DNA from: Coniella vitis
Taxonomy: Eukaryota; Ascomycota; Sordariomycetes; Diaporthales; Schizoparmaceae
Assembly (NCBI GenBank): GCA_011317545.1
Contig: WUJK01000003.1
Coordinates: 4,333,876 to 4,397,875 of the forward strand
Direction of reading: 5' to 3'
Length of the DNA: 64,000 nucleotides
In this document: piece by piece, positions 38,046-48,827 of the stretch
How the letters are laid out: every line of letters starts with the position of its first letter
Numbering within the stretch: the stretch's first letter is position 1
Translations under genes and position numbers: made by a program
The notes under the pieces: generated by a model
Told to the model about the DNA's origin: nothing
The model's input: the letters and a program-made list of their open reading frames with translations, nothing else
The model's database searches: none

Positions 38046-41000
38046 TTATCTCCCTTCTATTAGTCTTTATCCCTAAAGACCTATAATATTTCCGTAAATA
38101 GTCCTACCTAATATTCTTACTTCGGATTATACCTTCCTAATTCGTTATATCGTCGAGAATTAATAAAAATTATTCTCGAAAGATTTCGTCGGTTACTCCT
38201 AAAACCGTTAAGCGTAACCTTCTTCTTTAATCTATTCTAGAGTATTATATAGAGATACCGACCTGCTCTAATTATAAGGAACGGGGGCTTTCTTCTTATT
38301 AGATTTCCGCGATATATTCCGACCGCTATACTAAGTATATTCGTTTAAATAAATCTCGCTACGATATACTAGGTCCTTCTCCGTTTAATATTTATATTAT
38401 CTCTCGGTACTATTAGAAGATTAAGGATAAGATAGAGGAACTAGACGAGGCTTATTATACTTTAGATATATATATAGATCGCCTTTATAAGCAGAAAAAG
38501 ATATAGAGACAGAAGATAGTATAGGTTATTCGCTAGGGCCTGGATTCTATAGAGGAGTTAGACTATATAGAGCGTAAGGAGGCTAAGAAGGAGGCGGCAG
38601 TTTTAGTACCGGCGGGTCCTTTACCTAAAGCGTTTCCTAATTCGCTAATATAGGAGTTTAATACTATAGATTAGTCTACTGTGGATTTTAGTAGGCTATT
38701 AGATTTAGTTAGCGCTTTTAATAGAGGGAGTTTATCTAATCGTTAGTAAGTTTTCTAATTCTATCTATTGCTAAGTTATTCGCTAATTTTCGTATTCTTT
38801 AATTAGATCTTTATAGATATTCTTTAGGGGTTCCTAAGTGTTTTCTAAGTTATCGTATCCTTTCTATTTAATAAGGTATTATTTTCCGCGTCTACGTTTA
38901 TATAAGTCGAGAATCTATTTAACTTTATATTATGCTTATTCTGGTTCGATAATATCTATATCGTACGAAAGTTCTACGTTTACTAGTGCTAGTTCTAGAA
39001 GTAAAATATATAAGACTAGGTATAAACGTATATATAGGATTTTCTATTTATAATTAACTAGTAAAATCTATTATATAATTTTATAAGGTCCGAGTTTTTT
39101 ATAGTCGAGTTTATTATTAGGTTTAGTGGTTTTAATATTTTTGCGGTTAAGGTAGACTTTATCTCCCTTTTATAGGATTAATCCCTTAATCCTTTTCTAA
39201 TTAGTATATTTCGTTATTTATTCTTTAACGTCTTAAAGTATATATCGAGTATCTTCGTATAATTATTAAATTCTTTTAGCGTATTAGTCTGCCGTTTCTG
39301 CGTTTCTACCTAATAGTATTTTATAATATACTATAGGGTTACGTCTATAGAGTAGGAAGAATAGTAATTTTCTTATACTTATTATATCTACGCTATTATA
39401 AGCGAACTACGCGGTTAGCAAAAGTTCGACCTAATTATCTTATTTATAGTTAATATAATATCGTAGATATTATTCTATAATCTAGTTAATATATTCCGTT
39501 TATCCGTTTATCTAAGGATAAAATGCTATAGATATACGTTATATCGTTCCGAGGTATTTAGTAAGTAAGATCTAGAATTTCGATACGAATTTTCTATCTC
39601 TATCTAATATAATTTCCTAAGGTATTCCGTAGTTAGCGATAATAATACGGAGGAATATATATACGAGTTCTTCTATAATACTACTTTCCTTATATAGTAG
39701 GAAATATACGTACTTACTTAATCTATAAACTACTATTAAGATACTATCGTACTATACCTAAGTTAAGGGTTCTTATAAAAGGGGTAGCTTAGTAATAAAG
39801 TCTAAACTAATAGATAATTAAATAGTTATAGATACTAGTAGAGGTTATAATAATCCGTAAGGTTTATATCGTTCTATCTTATTTCGTTTATATATAACGT
39901 AGTTATTAACGATATCCGTAACTCGTTTCTTAAGGTTTAGTAGATTCTAATAACGTTAAATCCTTTTATAGGTTACTCTAATTCCTTAATATCTATATAC
40001 TAGTACGCTATAGATATTTCTAATAAAGTCGTTTTATTCTAATATTATTAGGTTATCGAGGTTAGGTATTTCTCCTTTAATACGTAGTATTATATTAAGT
40101 TCCTTAGTAATAGATAGTATAGTAAGGTTACCTTCCGAATCTTCCTTAAAGATTATTATAATTTCTTAGTCTTTACTATTACTATCCTTATAGTCTAACT
40201 ATCTACTAAGAGCGTCTACTCGTTCGTTTTCTTTACCTTTATAGTAGATAATCTTAAAGTCGAATTCTAATAGAAATTCGTATTATCTAACTTATCGTTT
40301 ATTAAGCTACTTTATTAAGGTAAATACCTAAAGGTTCTTATAATCCGTATATATAAGAATTTATTATTTTACGCCGATAAGGTAATATCGCTATTCCCTA
40401 AAGGCTTCTACTATTACTATAAGTTCTTAATTAGGTATTCCGTAATTAAGTTCTAGTCCGTTTAGCTTTTTATTAAAGTTGCTAACTATCCGTAATCGTC
40501 CTTTATTATCTTATTATCCGAGTTATCTACCGAGTATATAATCTAATACGTTTATCTCGATTTCGAAAACTTTATCTTAATCTGCTTCGATTAGGATTAG
40601 TTCTAATATAATTATATCCTTAATTATACTAAAGGCTTTCTATACTTATTCGTTCTAGTTAAAGGTAATATCCTTTTTCGTAAATTCTGTAAGTAGTACT
40701 ATAATACTACTATAGTTCTTAATAAATTATCGGTAGAAGTAAGTATAGCCTAAGAACGTTCTAACGTCCTTAACGTTCTAAGGTATAGGCTAGTCCCTAA
40801 CTACCTATACTTTATCTTTCTATATTCGTATATACTCTAGTATAATAGTATATCTAAGATAGTTAATTTCTTAAGTATTCTAGTTATATTTAGTAGGTTT
40901 TACTAAAATCTTATTATCTTAGAGGATTTATAGGATTATTATAATATACTTTTAGTATTCCTCGAATATCTTTAAGTAAATAAGGATATTATCTAGGTAA

Positions 41001-44000
41001 GCGATTATAAAATAATCGAGGTATTTATATAAGATAAAGTTTATTATTTCCTAGAATAATATAGGGGCGTTAGTAAGTCCGAATAGTATAATAAGATATT
41101 CGAAATATCCGTAGCGTATTCTAAACGCTATTTTCTATTCTTCTCCGGGTTTAATACGAATATATATATATCCTTCTTTAAGGTCGAGGGCTATAAACTA
41201 TTAGGCTCCTCTAAGTTTATCTCTAAGTTTTTTAAAGAGAGGTAAGGGGTACCGATTCTTAATTATAATATTATTAAGTTACCGATAGTTAATATATAGT
41301 TATAGTTTGCTGTTTTTCTTTAGTATAAATAGGATTAGGTATCCTATTAGTAAATATAAAGGTCTAATATAGCCTTTCTTAAGATTTTCGTCGATATATT
41401 CTCTTAGTACTTTAAGTTTATTCTTATTTAATCCGTAGATAGGAAAGAACTTTAGTTATTCTCCTTCTTTAAATAGGATCTCGTAATCGTATAAGCTATA
41501 CTCTAGTAAGCCGTTATCGAATTTTCCTTAAAATAGTTTTATAAACTTCCGATACTCTTCTAATATACCGGATAGGTTTCTAAATATATCTTCGTCTTAT
41601 ATAGTTACTATCTTAAGGAGATATCGTTATATATACTTAGTTCCTTCTTAAATTTATCGCGATAATATATCCTACTATCTATAGAATCCTATTATATCGT
41701 ATTCTAATCTGCTATATCCCTTATTCTATTAGGTATTAACTATTACTAGATCCTTCTCTATAAGCTATCGAGGTTTATTATATCCTAGGGTAGCTATTAT
41801 CTTAGCTCTTCTCGATTTAAAGGTATATATAAATTCGTTTAAGCCCTTATTATCTAGATATCGCTTAATAACTAAATCCGATCCTACGCCTTTAATTATA
41901 ACCGCTTCTTAGGTATCCGCTTTATCCTATAAAATATAGCTATTAGTCTAATCGATTCGAGGATTTTCCTTTCTTAACTATAATATACTTAAGATTAGCT
42001 TATATTATACGGTATCCGTAATATCGAAGTTTATTAATATTATATATCTGTAGATTATAATTAGTAATTAATTAGATTCTATATCGATAATACCTTAGCT
42101 ATAAGCGACTTCTATACCTTCTATAATACTAAGTTTATAGGGTTTTATCTTCTTCTTTTAAGATATCTATTCTCTATTAATAACGCTTAGGGATATAAAG
42201 TTTCCTTATATTCCGCTATCTAGGAGTATTATATAATATTTATCGTTAATTTATTCTACGATTTTCAAATATTTATATATCGAGCTATTTATTGCGTAAA
42301 GGGACTTTATTATAAGTCCTAATCGCTTATTATCCCTTATAAGCGATCCTTACCTTTTAGGTTCTACTATTCTTACTATACTCTAAGGGCTACTATTTAT
42401 ATTAGGTTCTTAGCTTATTATATTCCGTATCGTATATATACTATAGCCTATCGCTATAGGCGCGCTTAATTTTCTTCTTCGGTATACGGAGTCTATACTC
42501 CGGGTTCGCTATTCTTAATAATATAGTAGATTCGTACTTTATCTATTATATATTCTACGTAATCTACGCTCTTATAGAAGCTATAGTACGTAGGTTCCGC
42601 GTATATAGGCTTTATACGCTTTTCCCTTCGCTTTTATTCGCGTATTCTATACTAGTCGAGCGCTTTTTCTTATACGTAAGGTATATACTAAGGTATCGTA
42701 TATTAGTATTATTTTACTTATCGCGTAGTATATTCGTAGGGGGTATTATATATAAGGCTAATATTAGCGTAATTTCCCCTTATTCTAAGTACTTTATAAT
42801 AGTCGCTATTATCGTTATTATAGGCGATAATACTATACCCTATCTCGCGTATAAGGAACTATTCGTTAGTTACCTTATATTTAAAGTATTATCTATAATT
42901 ATATATAATATAGGCAAACTATATAATCTAGTAGTATTTTTCGTAGAGGTAATTAATTCGCGCGTCTTCCTATATAAGGGGGGTTTCGTCTTAATAAGAT
43001 ATTATTTAGAATAGTTCTCTAAGTATAATATTATAGATAAGGTAGTATATATCTCCTTTATTAATATCTCTATCCGTAGAGCTTTCTAATTCTAAGCTTA
43101 TTTCTTTATTAATAGTTTAGGCGTTAATATCCGAACTAATATAAAGCGTTTCCTATTATTCTATAATTTCCGTAATATTACTCTATAAGATATCCGTTTC
43201 GTTAGATAGTTTATACCCTTCTATATCGTATTAGTAGGGGTATTCCCTAATAAGCTAGGCTTATTACTTTATTACTAATCTTTCGAATAAACTGTTATCT
43301 ATAGAAAGGGGTATTCTCTAGGTAACTAAAATTTATCGTTCCTTATAAGGTTTCTAAGAGAATTATCCTAAGCCTTACTTTACCGAGAGGTATATTATAT
43401 AATTATCCTTATAATAGAAGGTCTAGTTAAGGAGTTTATAATCGGAGATATCCGACGCTTACTTTAGAAGCTAGTTTTAGCTAAGAGTAGAGTCTATAGT
43501 CTCGCGTATTATAATATTAGCTTATCGTCCTTCGGGGACTTTCTTAAATTCTCTAGGTTTCTTAAGTTATCGGTATTCTCGTACGAAGTAGCTTATCTTA
43601 CTATAGTTAAAGTATTCCTTACTTATAGGTTTACGCTAAGCTATATTAAGCTCTATAGGTCCTATATATATAATACCGCTAACTGCTATACCTTATTACT
43701 AGAAGCTACGGTTAGTTATCTATTAAATCCGCCGTCCTATATTAGCATAATTCCTCTATATAATATAGCTTCCTCCTTTCTTACTTTTCTCTATACGTCT
43801 TTCGTAGAGATAATTATCGATATAGATAATAAAATATCGTAAAGTCTTTAGGCTAATCCTACTTAGAGATTTCGTCCTTAACCTTATCCTTAAGTCCTCT
43901 ATAATAGTATTCTATAAGGTTCTTATCTTCCTAAGGGAGGCGTATTAAGAGTTACTTAAAGCGGACCGTATAAGCTAAAGCAGACTTATTCTGCTTAAGT

Positions 44001-44278
44001 TCTATAAGTTATTATACTATAGTTCGTTCTTTATTAGGATCGCTAAATATTTCCTTAAGGATATATTCGAATCCTACGAATAAATCGAATATATTCTTAG
44101 TAGTCGTCTTACGCTAATCGAGGTTGCTTAGGTATTTAATATAGTTACGAAGTAAGGGTTCGTACTAGATAAGCGTATCTTTTTCGAATCGTATACCGGC
44201 TAAGATAACTTTATCGGATTTAGTAGAGAATTAAGCTATATTATATAGGAAGTATACCTTATAATAGGTAAGAAACCC
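37561..44278 (-). mobile_element. Chromovirus copy 4, truncated in gag by subtelomeric unit A
   Basis: It has the same layout as copy 2: LTR 37,561-38,045, decayed antisense ORF 38,253-38,674 on the plus strand, pol on the minus strand, then gag to about 44,278. The RT box at 40,988-40,999 reads YLDN (second Asp to Asn). The right side breaks off inside gag at AAACCCT, exactly where unit A begins (CCCTAATAGTAATT), so the leader and the second LTR are missing. It belongs with copy 2 by LTR and antisense ORF sequence but is far more RIPed. Confidence 0.87.
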
Positions 44279-45518
44279 TAATAGTAATTATTAAATAGAA
44301 TTAGATCTAATTCCATTTATAAAGTCCCTATAAAAGTCTCTACTTTTTTCGGACCCCGGTATATAAGGTCTTATATATCCAAAACCTCGAGAACGCTAAT
44401 AAAAATATACCCCCCTTAGGGGACCTACTTTTCAGCCCCACCTACCCAAAATCCTTTTTTCTTCTCCGTCTAAACTAACGTACTTTCTTCTATTATACTA
44501 CCCCGGGAATCGGAAAGATAAAGGCGCGAGAAGGAAAAGAAGATTCCGTAGTATAGAGAAAAGAAAAAAAAAGAACGAAAAAAAAAGGAAGAAGAAAGGA
44601 TATAGATCTATTTATTACTAAAGAATCTTTTAACCCTTTACTACTATTTATCTTATCTATCTATATATATCTATATATATTATTATTATATATAAGTTCT
44701 ATTTACTATAAGTTGAAAATAACTATAGAAGAGGAATAAAGTATCGAAACTTTAATATATTTTCATTATTTACTAATCCTCTTTAAATAAAAGTATTATT
44801 ATAATAAACTAAAGAATATTTATATAATCTAACTTTAAGCCCTTACCCTCTTTTCTTACTATAAATACTCGATAATACTATATAATAGTATTATTCTTTT
44901 TTAAAAGAGAAGTTACTATAAGAAAAAAACAAAAAGATTATAATAGAATATAAATAAATACTATATATATCTCTTTCTATATATTCTATATAGTAAATAA
45001 ATAGAATATATATCTCTCTATATATATTCTATATAGTAAATAAATATAGTATATAAATATAGCCTATTTTTCTTTTTTTTCTTTTTTTTCTTTTCTTTTT
45101 TTTCTATAGAAATATAATAGCATTATTATTTTAATAAGTATTCGTCTTGGAATAATAGAAAAAAAAAAGCTAGATTCCTTAGATTTAGGGCTATTTAACG
45201 TACTATTTTTCTTTAACCCTAACCCTAAACCCAGGGCGTTATTCCAGAACTCGCTTAGCCCCGATAAGAACGATAAGAAATTCTAAACCTACTTAAACCC
45301 ACTCTTACCCGGGTAGACCTACTAACTTTAACCCTAAATATCTTAACGAATATAAAGGGTATGAAGATATGAATATTATATTTGAATAGCTGGAATCTAG
45401 AGCTTTCGATTAACACCGGATGCACTATAGTGGCTATATTATTATATGTTTTTCTTTTCACTAAAGTAAAGTTGACTATATAAGTTCGGAAAAAATCAGA
45501 GTTTTCACCGAAAAGCAA

Positions 45519-45600
45519 AGTGGTCGAGTTGTTTCGACGGCCGACTACGATGCTAGAAGTTCCGTGTTCGAGTATAACGTCGGGGAAACTGCTGGTGAGT
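45519..45600 (+). other. tRNA-like segment with A-box and B-box-like motifs (unit A)
   Basis: The segment GTGGTCGAGTTGTTTCGACGG resembles a tRNA D-arm/A box. About 40 bp later GTGTTCGAGTATAAC resembles a T-arm/B box (GWTCRANNC). The spacing is tRNA-like, but stems are imperfect and no clean anticodon arm forms. A tRNA-derived SINE head or internal Pol III promoter fits better than a functional tRNA. It stays well conserved in unit B although the surroundings have diverged. Confidence 0.45.
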
Positions 45601-45677
45601 TTTTCTGATAATTATAAGTGGGTTATATAGTATTAAATTATAGTATAACTAGAAGGGTTAGCCGCGTAATAGTGTAA

Positions 45678-45803
45678 TGCCCCTGCTCGATAGAACGGTT
45701 GTGGGAAAATATATATATAAAGTGTAACCGCAGAATATATATATATATATATAAAGTGTAACCGTAGAGTATATATAATCGTCCTATTGGGCAGGGTTAA
45801 AGG
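45678..45803. repeat. Small inverted-repeat structure (MITE-like)
   Basis: CCCCTGCTCGATAGAACGGTT at the left and its imperfect inverse around CGTCCTATTGGGCAGGG at the right enclose tandem TATAAAGTGTAACCGCAGAG units. The same structure is at 57,787-57,904 in unit B. No target-site duplication is evident. Confidence 0.45.
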
Positions 45804-45954
45804 GCTTATATAAATAGCCTCTAGTTACTTCGAATACGGAACTTCTTTTTTTAAAAAATAAAAAAAAACTTAAGTTTTTTTATTATATTATTTATTTTCT
45901 ATAGATCTTTTGCTATAGTTATTATAAATCTTTATATATATATTAGTTTAAGCC

Positions 45955-46545
45955 TTATAATCTTATTATTTTAACCCTTTCTACGCTTTTTACTCTAAGT
46001 CTTATACCCTAGTTACTTTAAACCTCTCTATATTATTTACTTTATATAAATCTAAGTCTCGTACCCTACTTACCCCAAACCTCTCTACGCTTTTTACTCT
46101 TTTTTACTCTAAGTCTCGTACTCTAATTACCCTAGACCTCTCTACGCTTTTTACTCTCTATTACTCTAAGTCTCGTACTCTAATTACCCTAGACCTCTCT
46201 ACGCTATATCTTATACCCTAGTTACCCTAGAACTCTCTACGCCTTTTACTCCTTTTTACTCTAAGTCTCGTACCCTAGTTACCCTAGATCTCTCTACGCC
46301 TTTTACTCCTTTTTACTCTAAGTCTTATACTCTAGTTACCCTAGACCTCTTTATACTTTTTACTCTTTTTTACTCTAAGTCTCGTACTCTAGTTACCCTA
46401 GACCCCTTTACGCTTCTTATTCTCTATTACTCTAAGTCTCGTACTCTAGTTACCTTAGACCTCTTTATACTATTTACTCTTTTTTACTCTAAGTCTTATA
46501 CTCTAGTTACCCTAGACCTCCCTACTTAACTTACCCTAGACTATC
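45955..46545. repeat. 57-bp pyrimidine-rich minisatellite, about 10 units
   Basis: Direct units contain TTTTTTACTCTAAGTCTCGT then ACTCTAGTTACCCTAGACCT. The same family is expanded to about 43 units in unit B. ACCCTAGA inside each unit is telomere-like. Confidence 0.85.
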
Positions 46546-46735
46546 CCTTTTATATTAATATATAGATCTCTTACTAAAACCTTCTAAATTCTAGCTATTA
46601 TTTATTTTTTTTAATTTTTCTTTTCGCTTTTACCCTAACCCTTAAGTATATTACGTAATATATATCTATATAACCCTATATATATTCTTATTAATCTTTT
46701 TCTGATTTTTTATATATATTTTAAAGTAATATAAC

Positions 46736-46945
46736 TAAATAACTCGCCGAGTTACCCTAGTGCATACGTGGGGGCAGATACGTACTACGACGTAAGCACG
46801 ATTTTTTGAAAATCCTATACAAATGAATTTGTCGGCAACTCTAAATATGCTTACGAGCCTACCCCAGCGTGCTAGGAGGTAAACCAATGTCGGAGGGTAT
46901 ATAAGGAGGGAAAAAAAAAACCTCCGGAGGGCTTAGTAAAAAAAA
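46736..46945. other. Conserved GC-richer block of unit A
   Basis: It matches 60,780-60,985 in unit B closely although flanks diverge. It contains CTCGCCGAG (palindrome), ACAAATGAATTTGT (palindrome), a TATA-like GGGTATATAAGGAGGG and a GGAGG/CCTCC hairpin around an A run. No ORF spans it. It could be a small RNA gene, promoter or terminator, but this is not proven. Confidence 0.4.
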
Positions 46946-46946
46946 A

Positions 46947-46987
<41 letters not shown>

Positions 46988-47124
46988 CTATATACTATAG
47001 GCTATTTAGAAGGTTGCAGAGCCTCTATAGCCACCTACCGCACTATATTCTATCGACTTTCTAGAAGGTTCTATAGCCTCTAAGGTCTACTACCGTGCTT
47101 TACTCTAGGGGCTTTATATACCCT

Positions 47125-47318
47125 ACCCATCATTCTGCCCCGGATTAAGCCTTAGTCCACGGGTGGGGCCATACAAATCTGCCGCTGGCCCGTGCGTTTT
47201 GAGCCATAGTCCATTGAGCCATAGTCCACCAATGGACATCGCGCGAGTGGGGTCGTCGCAACCCCAACCCCACACCCAACCCCAACCTAACCCCAAGCCC
47301 GCCCCTCTACTAAGACGC
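47125..47318. other. Left margin of the TLH island, C-rich degenerate telomere-like run
   Basis: The DNA switches here from AT-rich to GC-rich. GAGCCATAGTCCA occurs twice in tandem. A run of ACCCCAACCCCACACCCAAC type (about 47,255-47,305) looks like a degenerate C-strand telomeric array. Confidence 0.5.
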
Positions 47319-47760
47319 GTACGATAATAGAATAGCAGCCTCGTACAGTTGGGGCCTATCGCGCAGGCTGCATCCGATTCTTCGGCTTTCTATCCCTCGT
47401 ACGATCATCGCAGCCTCGTACAGTTGGGGCCTATCGCGCAGGCTGCATCCTATTATTCGGCTTTGTCTCTTGTGCGATAATGGCAGCCTCGTATAGTTGG
47501 GCCCAAGGCTAGGTCTGATCCCATTGTTCGGCTTTATCTCTCGTGCGACAATGGCAGCCTCGTACAGTTGGGCCTAAGGCTAGGTCTGATCCCATTGTTC
47601 GGCTTTGTCTCTCGTGCGACAATGGCAGCCTCGTACAGTTGGGCCTAAGGCTAGGTCTGATCCTATTGTTCGTTCGGCTTTGTCTCTCGTGCGACAATAG
47701 CAGCCTCGTACAGCGTAGGAGAAGGCAGCAGCCGTCGTTTCTTGCAACGCCTTTGTCTCC
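47319..47760. repeat. About 72-bp tandem array upstream of the TLH island genes, six units
   Basis: GCAGCCTCGTACAGTTGG recurs at about 47,337, 47,411, 47,484 (with TATAG), 47,554, 47,625 and, shortened, 47,699. Each unit also carries a CGTGCGAC or CGTACGAT-like site and TTCGGCTTTGTCTC. Units are nearly identical in the right half. The array lies about 330-770 bp upstream of the first gene and could be regulatory. Short frames in it on both strands are artefacts of the repeat. Confidence 0.9.
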
Positions 47761-48085
47761 CGTACGACAATCACCGCTTTCTTCCGTCGGTTAGTCATAA
47801 TACGTAGTAACTTACTCTAACTTTCCTAGAGTCTTCGGCGATATTCCCTTCCTACTATATAAAGAACTTCTTCCCTCCCTTTTCCCTTTCGACTTTTTTC
47901 CTCCTTCTTTATTCCACCTTTCTTTTTATAAAAAAGCTGGGTATCGTTAACCGTACGTCCTATTTAACGTCACCACTTTGCCCTCCCCTTCCCTTTTTTC
48001 CAACCGTCCGTACTGACCACCCAGCCGTACGGCAGAAGAAACTCCACTACTTCCAAAGAAAACCCCAAGAAAAACCGTCTGTACG
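47761..48085 (+). promoter_or_regulatory. Promoter and leader of the DUF3716-like gene
   Basis: A TATA-like CTATATAAAG is at 47,854-47,863, followed by a long pyrimidine-rich leader (about 47,868-47,930), as common in fungal promoters. CCGTACGTCC, CCGTACTG and CCGTACGGC follow, and GTACG directly precedes the ATG at 48,086. Confidence 0.6.
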
Positions 48086-48493
48086 ATGGCTACCTCCACC
48101 TTCACCCTCTCCGTTCGCTACACGGACCTGGGCATTCAGAATGGCCGGCGCGGCCTAATCCTCCACCTTACCCACCCTGCCTCGCACGCAGCCCTAACTG
48201 CCTTGGCTAAGAACGACACCGAGCGAGACCTCTTGGCCCTGCCCGGTACCGACATTCGCCTCTCGGCTGGCGACTCTGGTACGACTGCCGCTGCCGTTCT
48301 CGCCAAGATCCTCCGGCGTGACTCGTACTTCTTGGCCGTCTTGGTTGCTCGTGCCGGCCGCCCCAAGGCCGTACGCTGCGAGCACCGCTGCCGCGCACGA
48401 AACTTCCCCTTCGACCAGTGCCTCTTTGTCGCTGGCCAGCAGCAGAATGCCTGCGCTAACTGCATCTGGGACTCGCACGCAGCTCGGTGCTGA
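48086..48493 (+). CDS. Small Cys-rich protein, DUF3716-like, partner gene of the TLH
   Basis: A 135-aa frame starts at ATG 48,086 and ends in Cys. The N-terminal two thirds are Ala-rich without a membrane segment. The C terminus has six cysteines at 98, 102, 112, 123, 126 and 135, spaced CX3C-X9-C-X10-CX2C-X8-C, in the contexts FPFDQC and ACANC. This is the arrangement of the fungal DUF3716 family (CxxC, GPFxxC, CxNC), a likely zinc-binding module of unknown function. It has balanced composition, no RIP, and belongs to the CGTACG-rich island. It is co-oriented with the TLH, whose ATG is 335 bp downstream. A DNA-binding or regulatory role is inference only. Confidence 0.7.
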   Translation: MATSTFTLSVRYTDLGIQNGRRGLILHLTHPASHAALTALAKNDTERDLLALPGTDIRLSAGDSGTTAAAVLAKILRRDSYFLAVLVARAGRPKAVRCEHRCRARNFPFDQCLFVAGQQQNACANCIWDSHAARC

Positions 48494-48827
48494 AGCCGGC
48501 TCGTACTATTACTAGCGAGGGGGAGAGAGATTTCCTAGGGGTTCGTACCAAGGATAAACAGAGGAGGATAGTTTAGATCGTACAGAGGCTCTATTGCTTC
48601 GTACAGAACCCGCAAGGGGCCCCTAATACTACTACTACTCCGTACGGAGTTTTCTACCCCTAACCCGTTCCCTGCCCCCTCTCGCACGTGATCTTGCTTA
48701 CCTTATATTATAGATTAGCTCGTATAGATAAGAGATTTTCTCTTTCTTTCGTACGCTTTACTATAAAACCGCATACCTTAACTTTTTTTATTCTCTATCT
48801 CTATATAATATATTCTCTTCTCGTACG
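48494..48827 (+). promoter_or_regulatory. Intergenic region with probable TLH promoter
   Basis: This non-coding stretch holds several CGTAC sites (about 48,500, 48,543, 48,577, 48,598, 48,640, 48,750 and 48,822), so the motif is not confined to codons. A TATA-like CTATATAATATATTC lies at about 48,800-48,814, only about 14-28 bp before the ATG, so the leader may be very short or the true TATA lies elsewhere. The sequence CGTACG abuts ATG at 48,828. Confidence 0.5.

Larger units (their letters stand above)
44279..47124. repeat. Subtelomeric repeat unit A
   Basis: This unit is colinear with unit B (56,445-62,200). The shared order is: palindromic start, CCCCTTAGGGGACC segment, AT-rich block, tRNA-like segment, small hairpin repeat, 57-bp minisatellite, GC-richer conserved block, (TA)n, and the beginning of an 85-bp satellite. 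Compared with B it has many C-to-T/G-to-A changes, far fewer minisatellite units (about 10 against about 43) and only about 1.5 satellite units before ending at TTTATATACCCTA (47,124). Past that point the non-RIPed TLH island begins abruptly. No protein gene is convincing inside it. Confidence 0.85.

Noticed and set aside
45255..45518. 87-codon minus-strand frame in unit A
   Set aside because: The matching stretch of unit B does not preserve it as coding, and the composition is that of the repeat.
45519..45600. A functional tRNA gene
   Set aside because: The A and B boxes are plausible, but acceptor and anticodon stems do not pair well; kept only as tRNA-like.
47319..47760. CRISPR-like regular repeat spacing
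   Set aside because: Units are contiguous tandem repeats without unique spacers, in a eukaryotic context. The same holds for the 57-, 58- and 85-bp satellites.
47509..47798. Overlapping short frames on both strands
   Set aside because: They are translations of the 72-bp tandem array.
48136..48478. Alternative frames over the DUF3716-like gene
   Set aside because: They overlap the plus-strand frame that has the ordered Cys cluster and promoter; they are shadows of GC-rich coding DNA.
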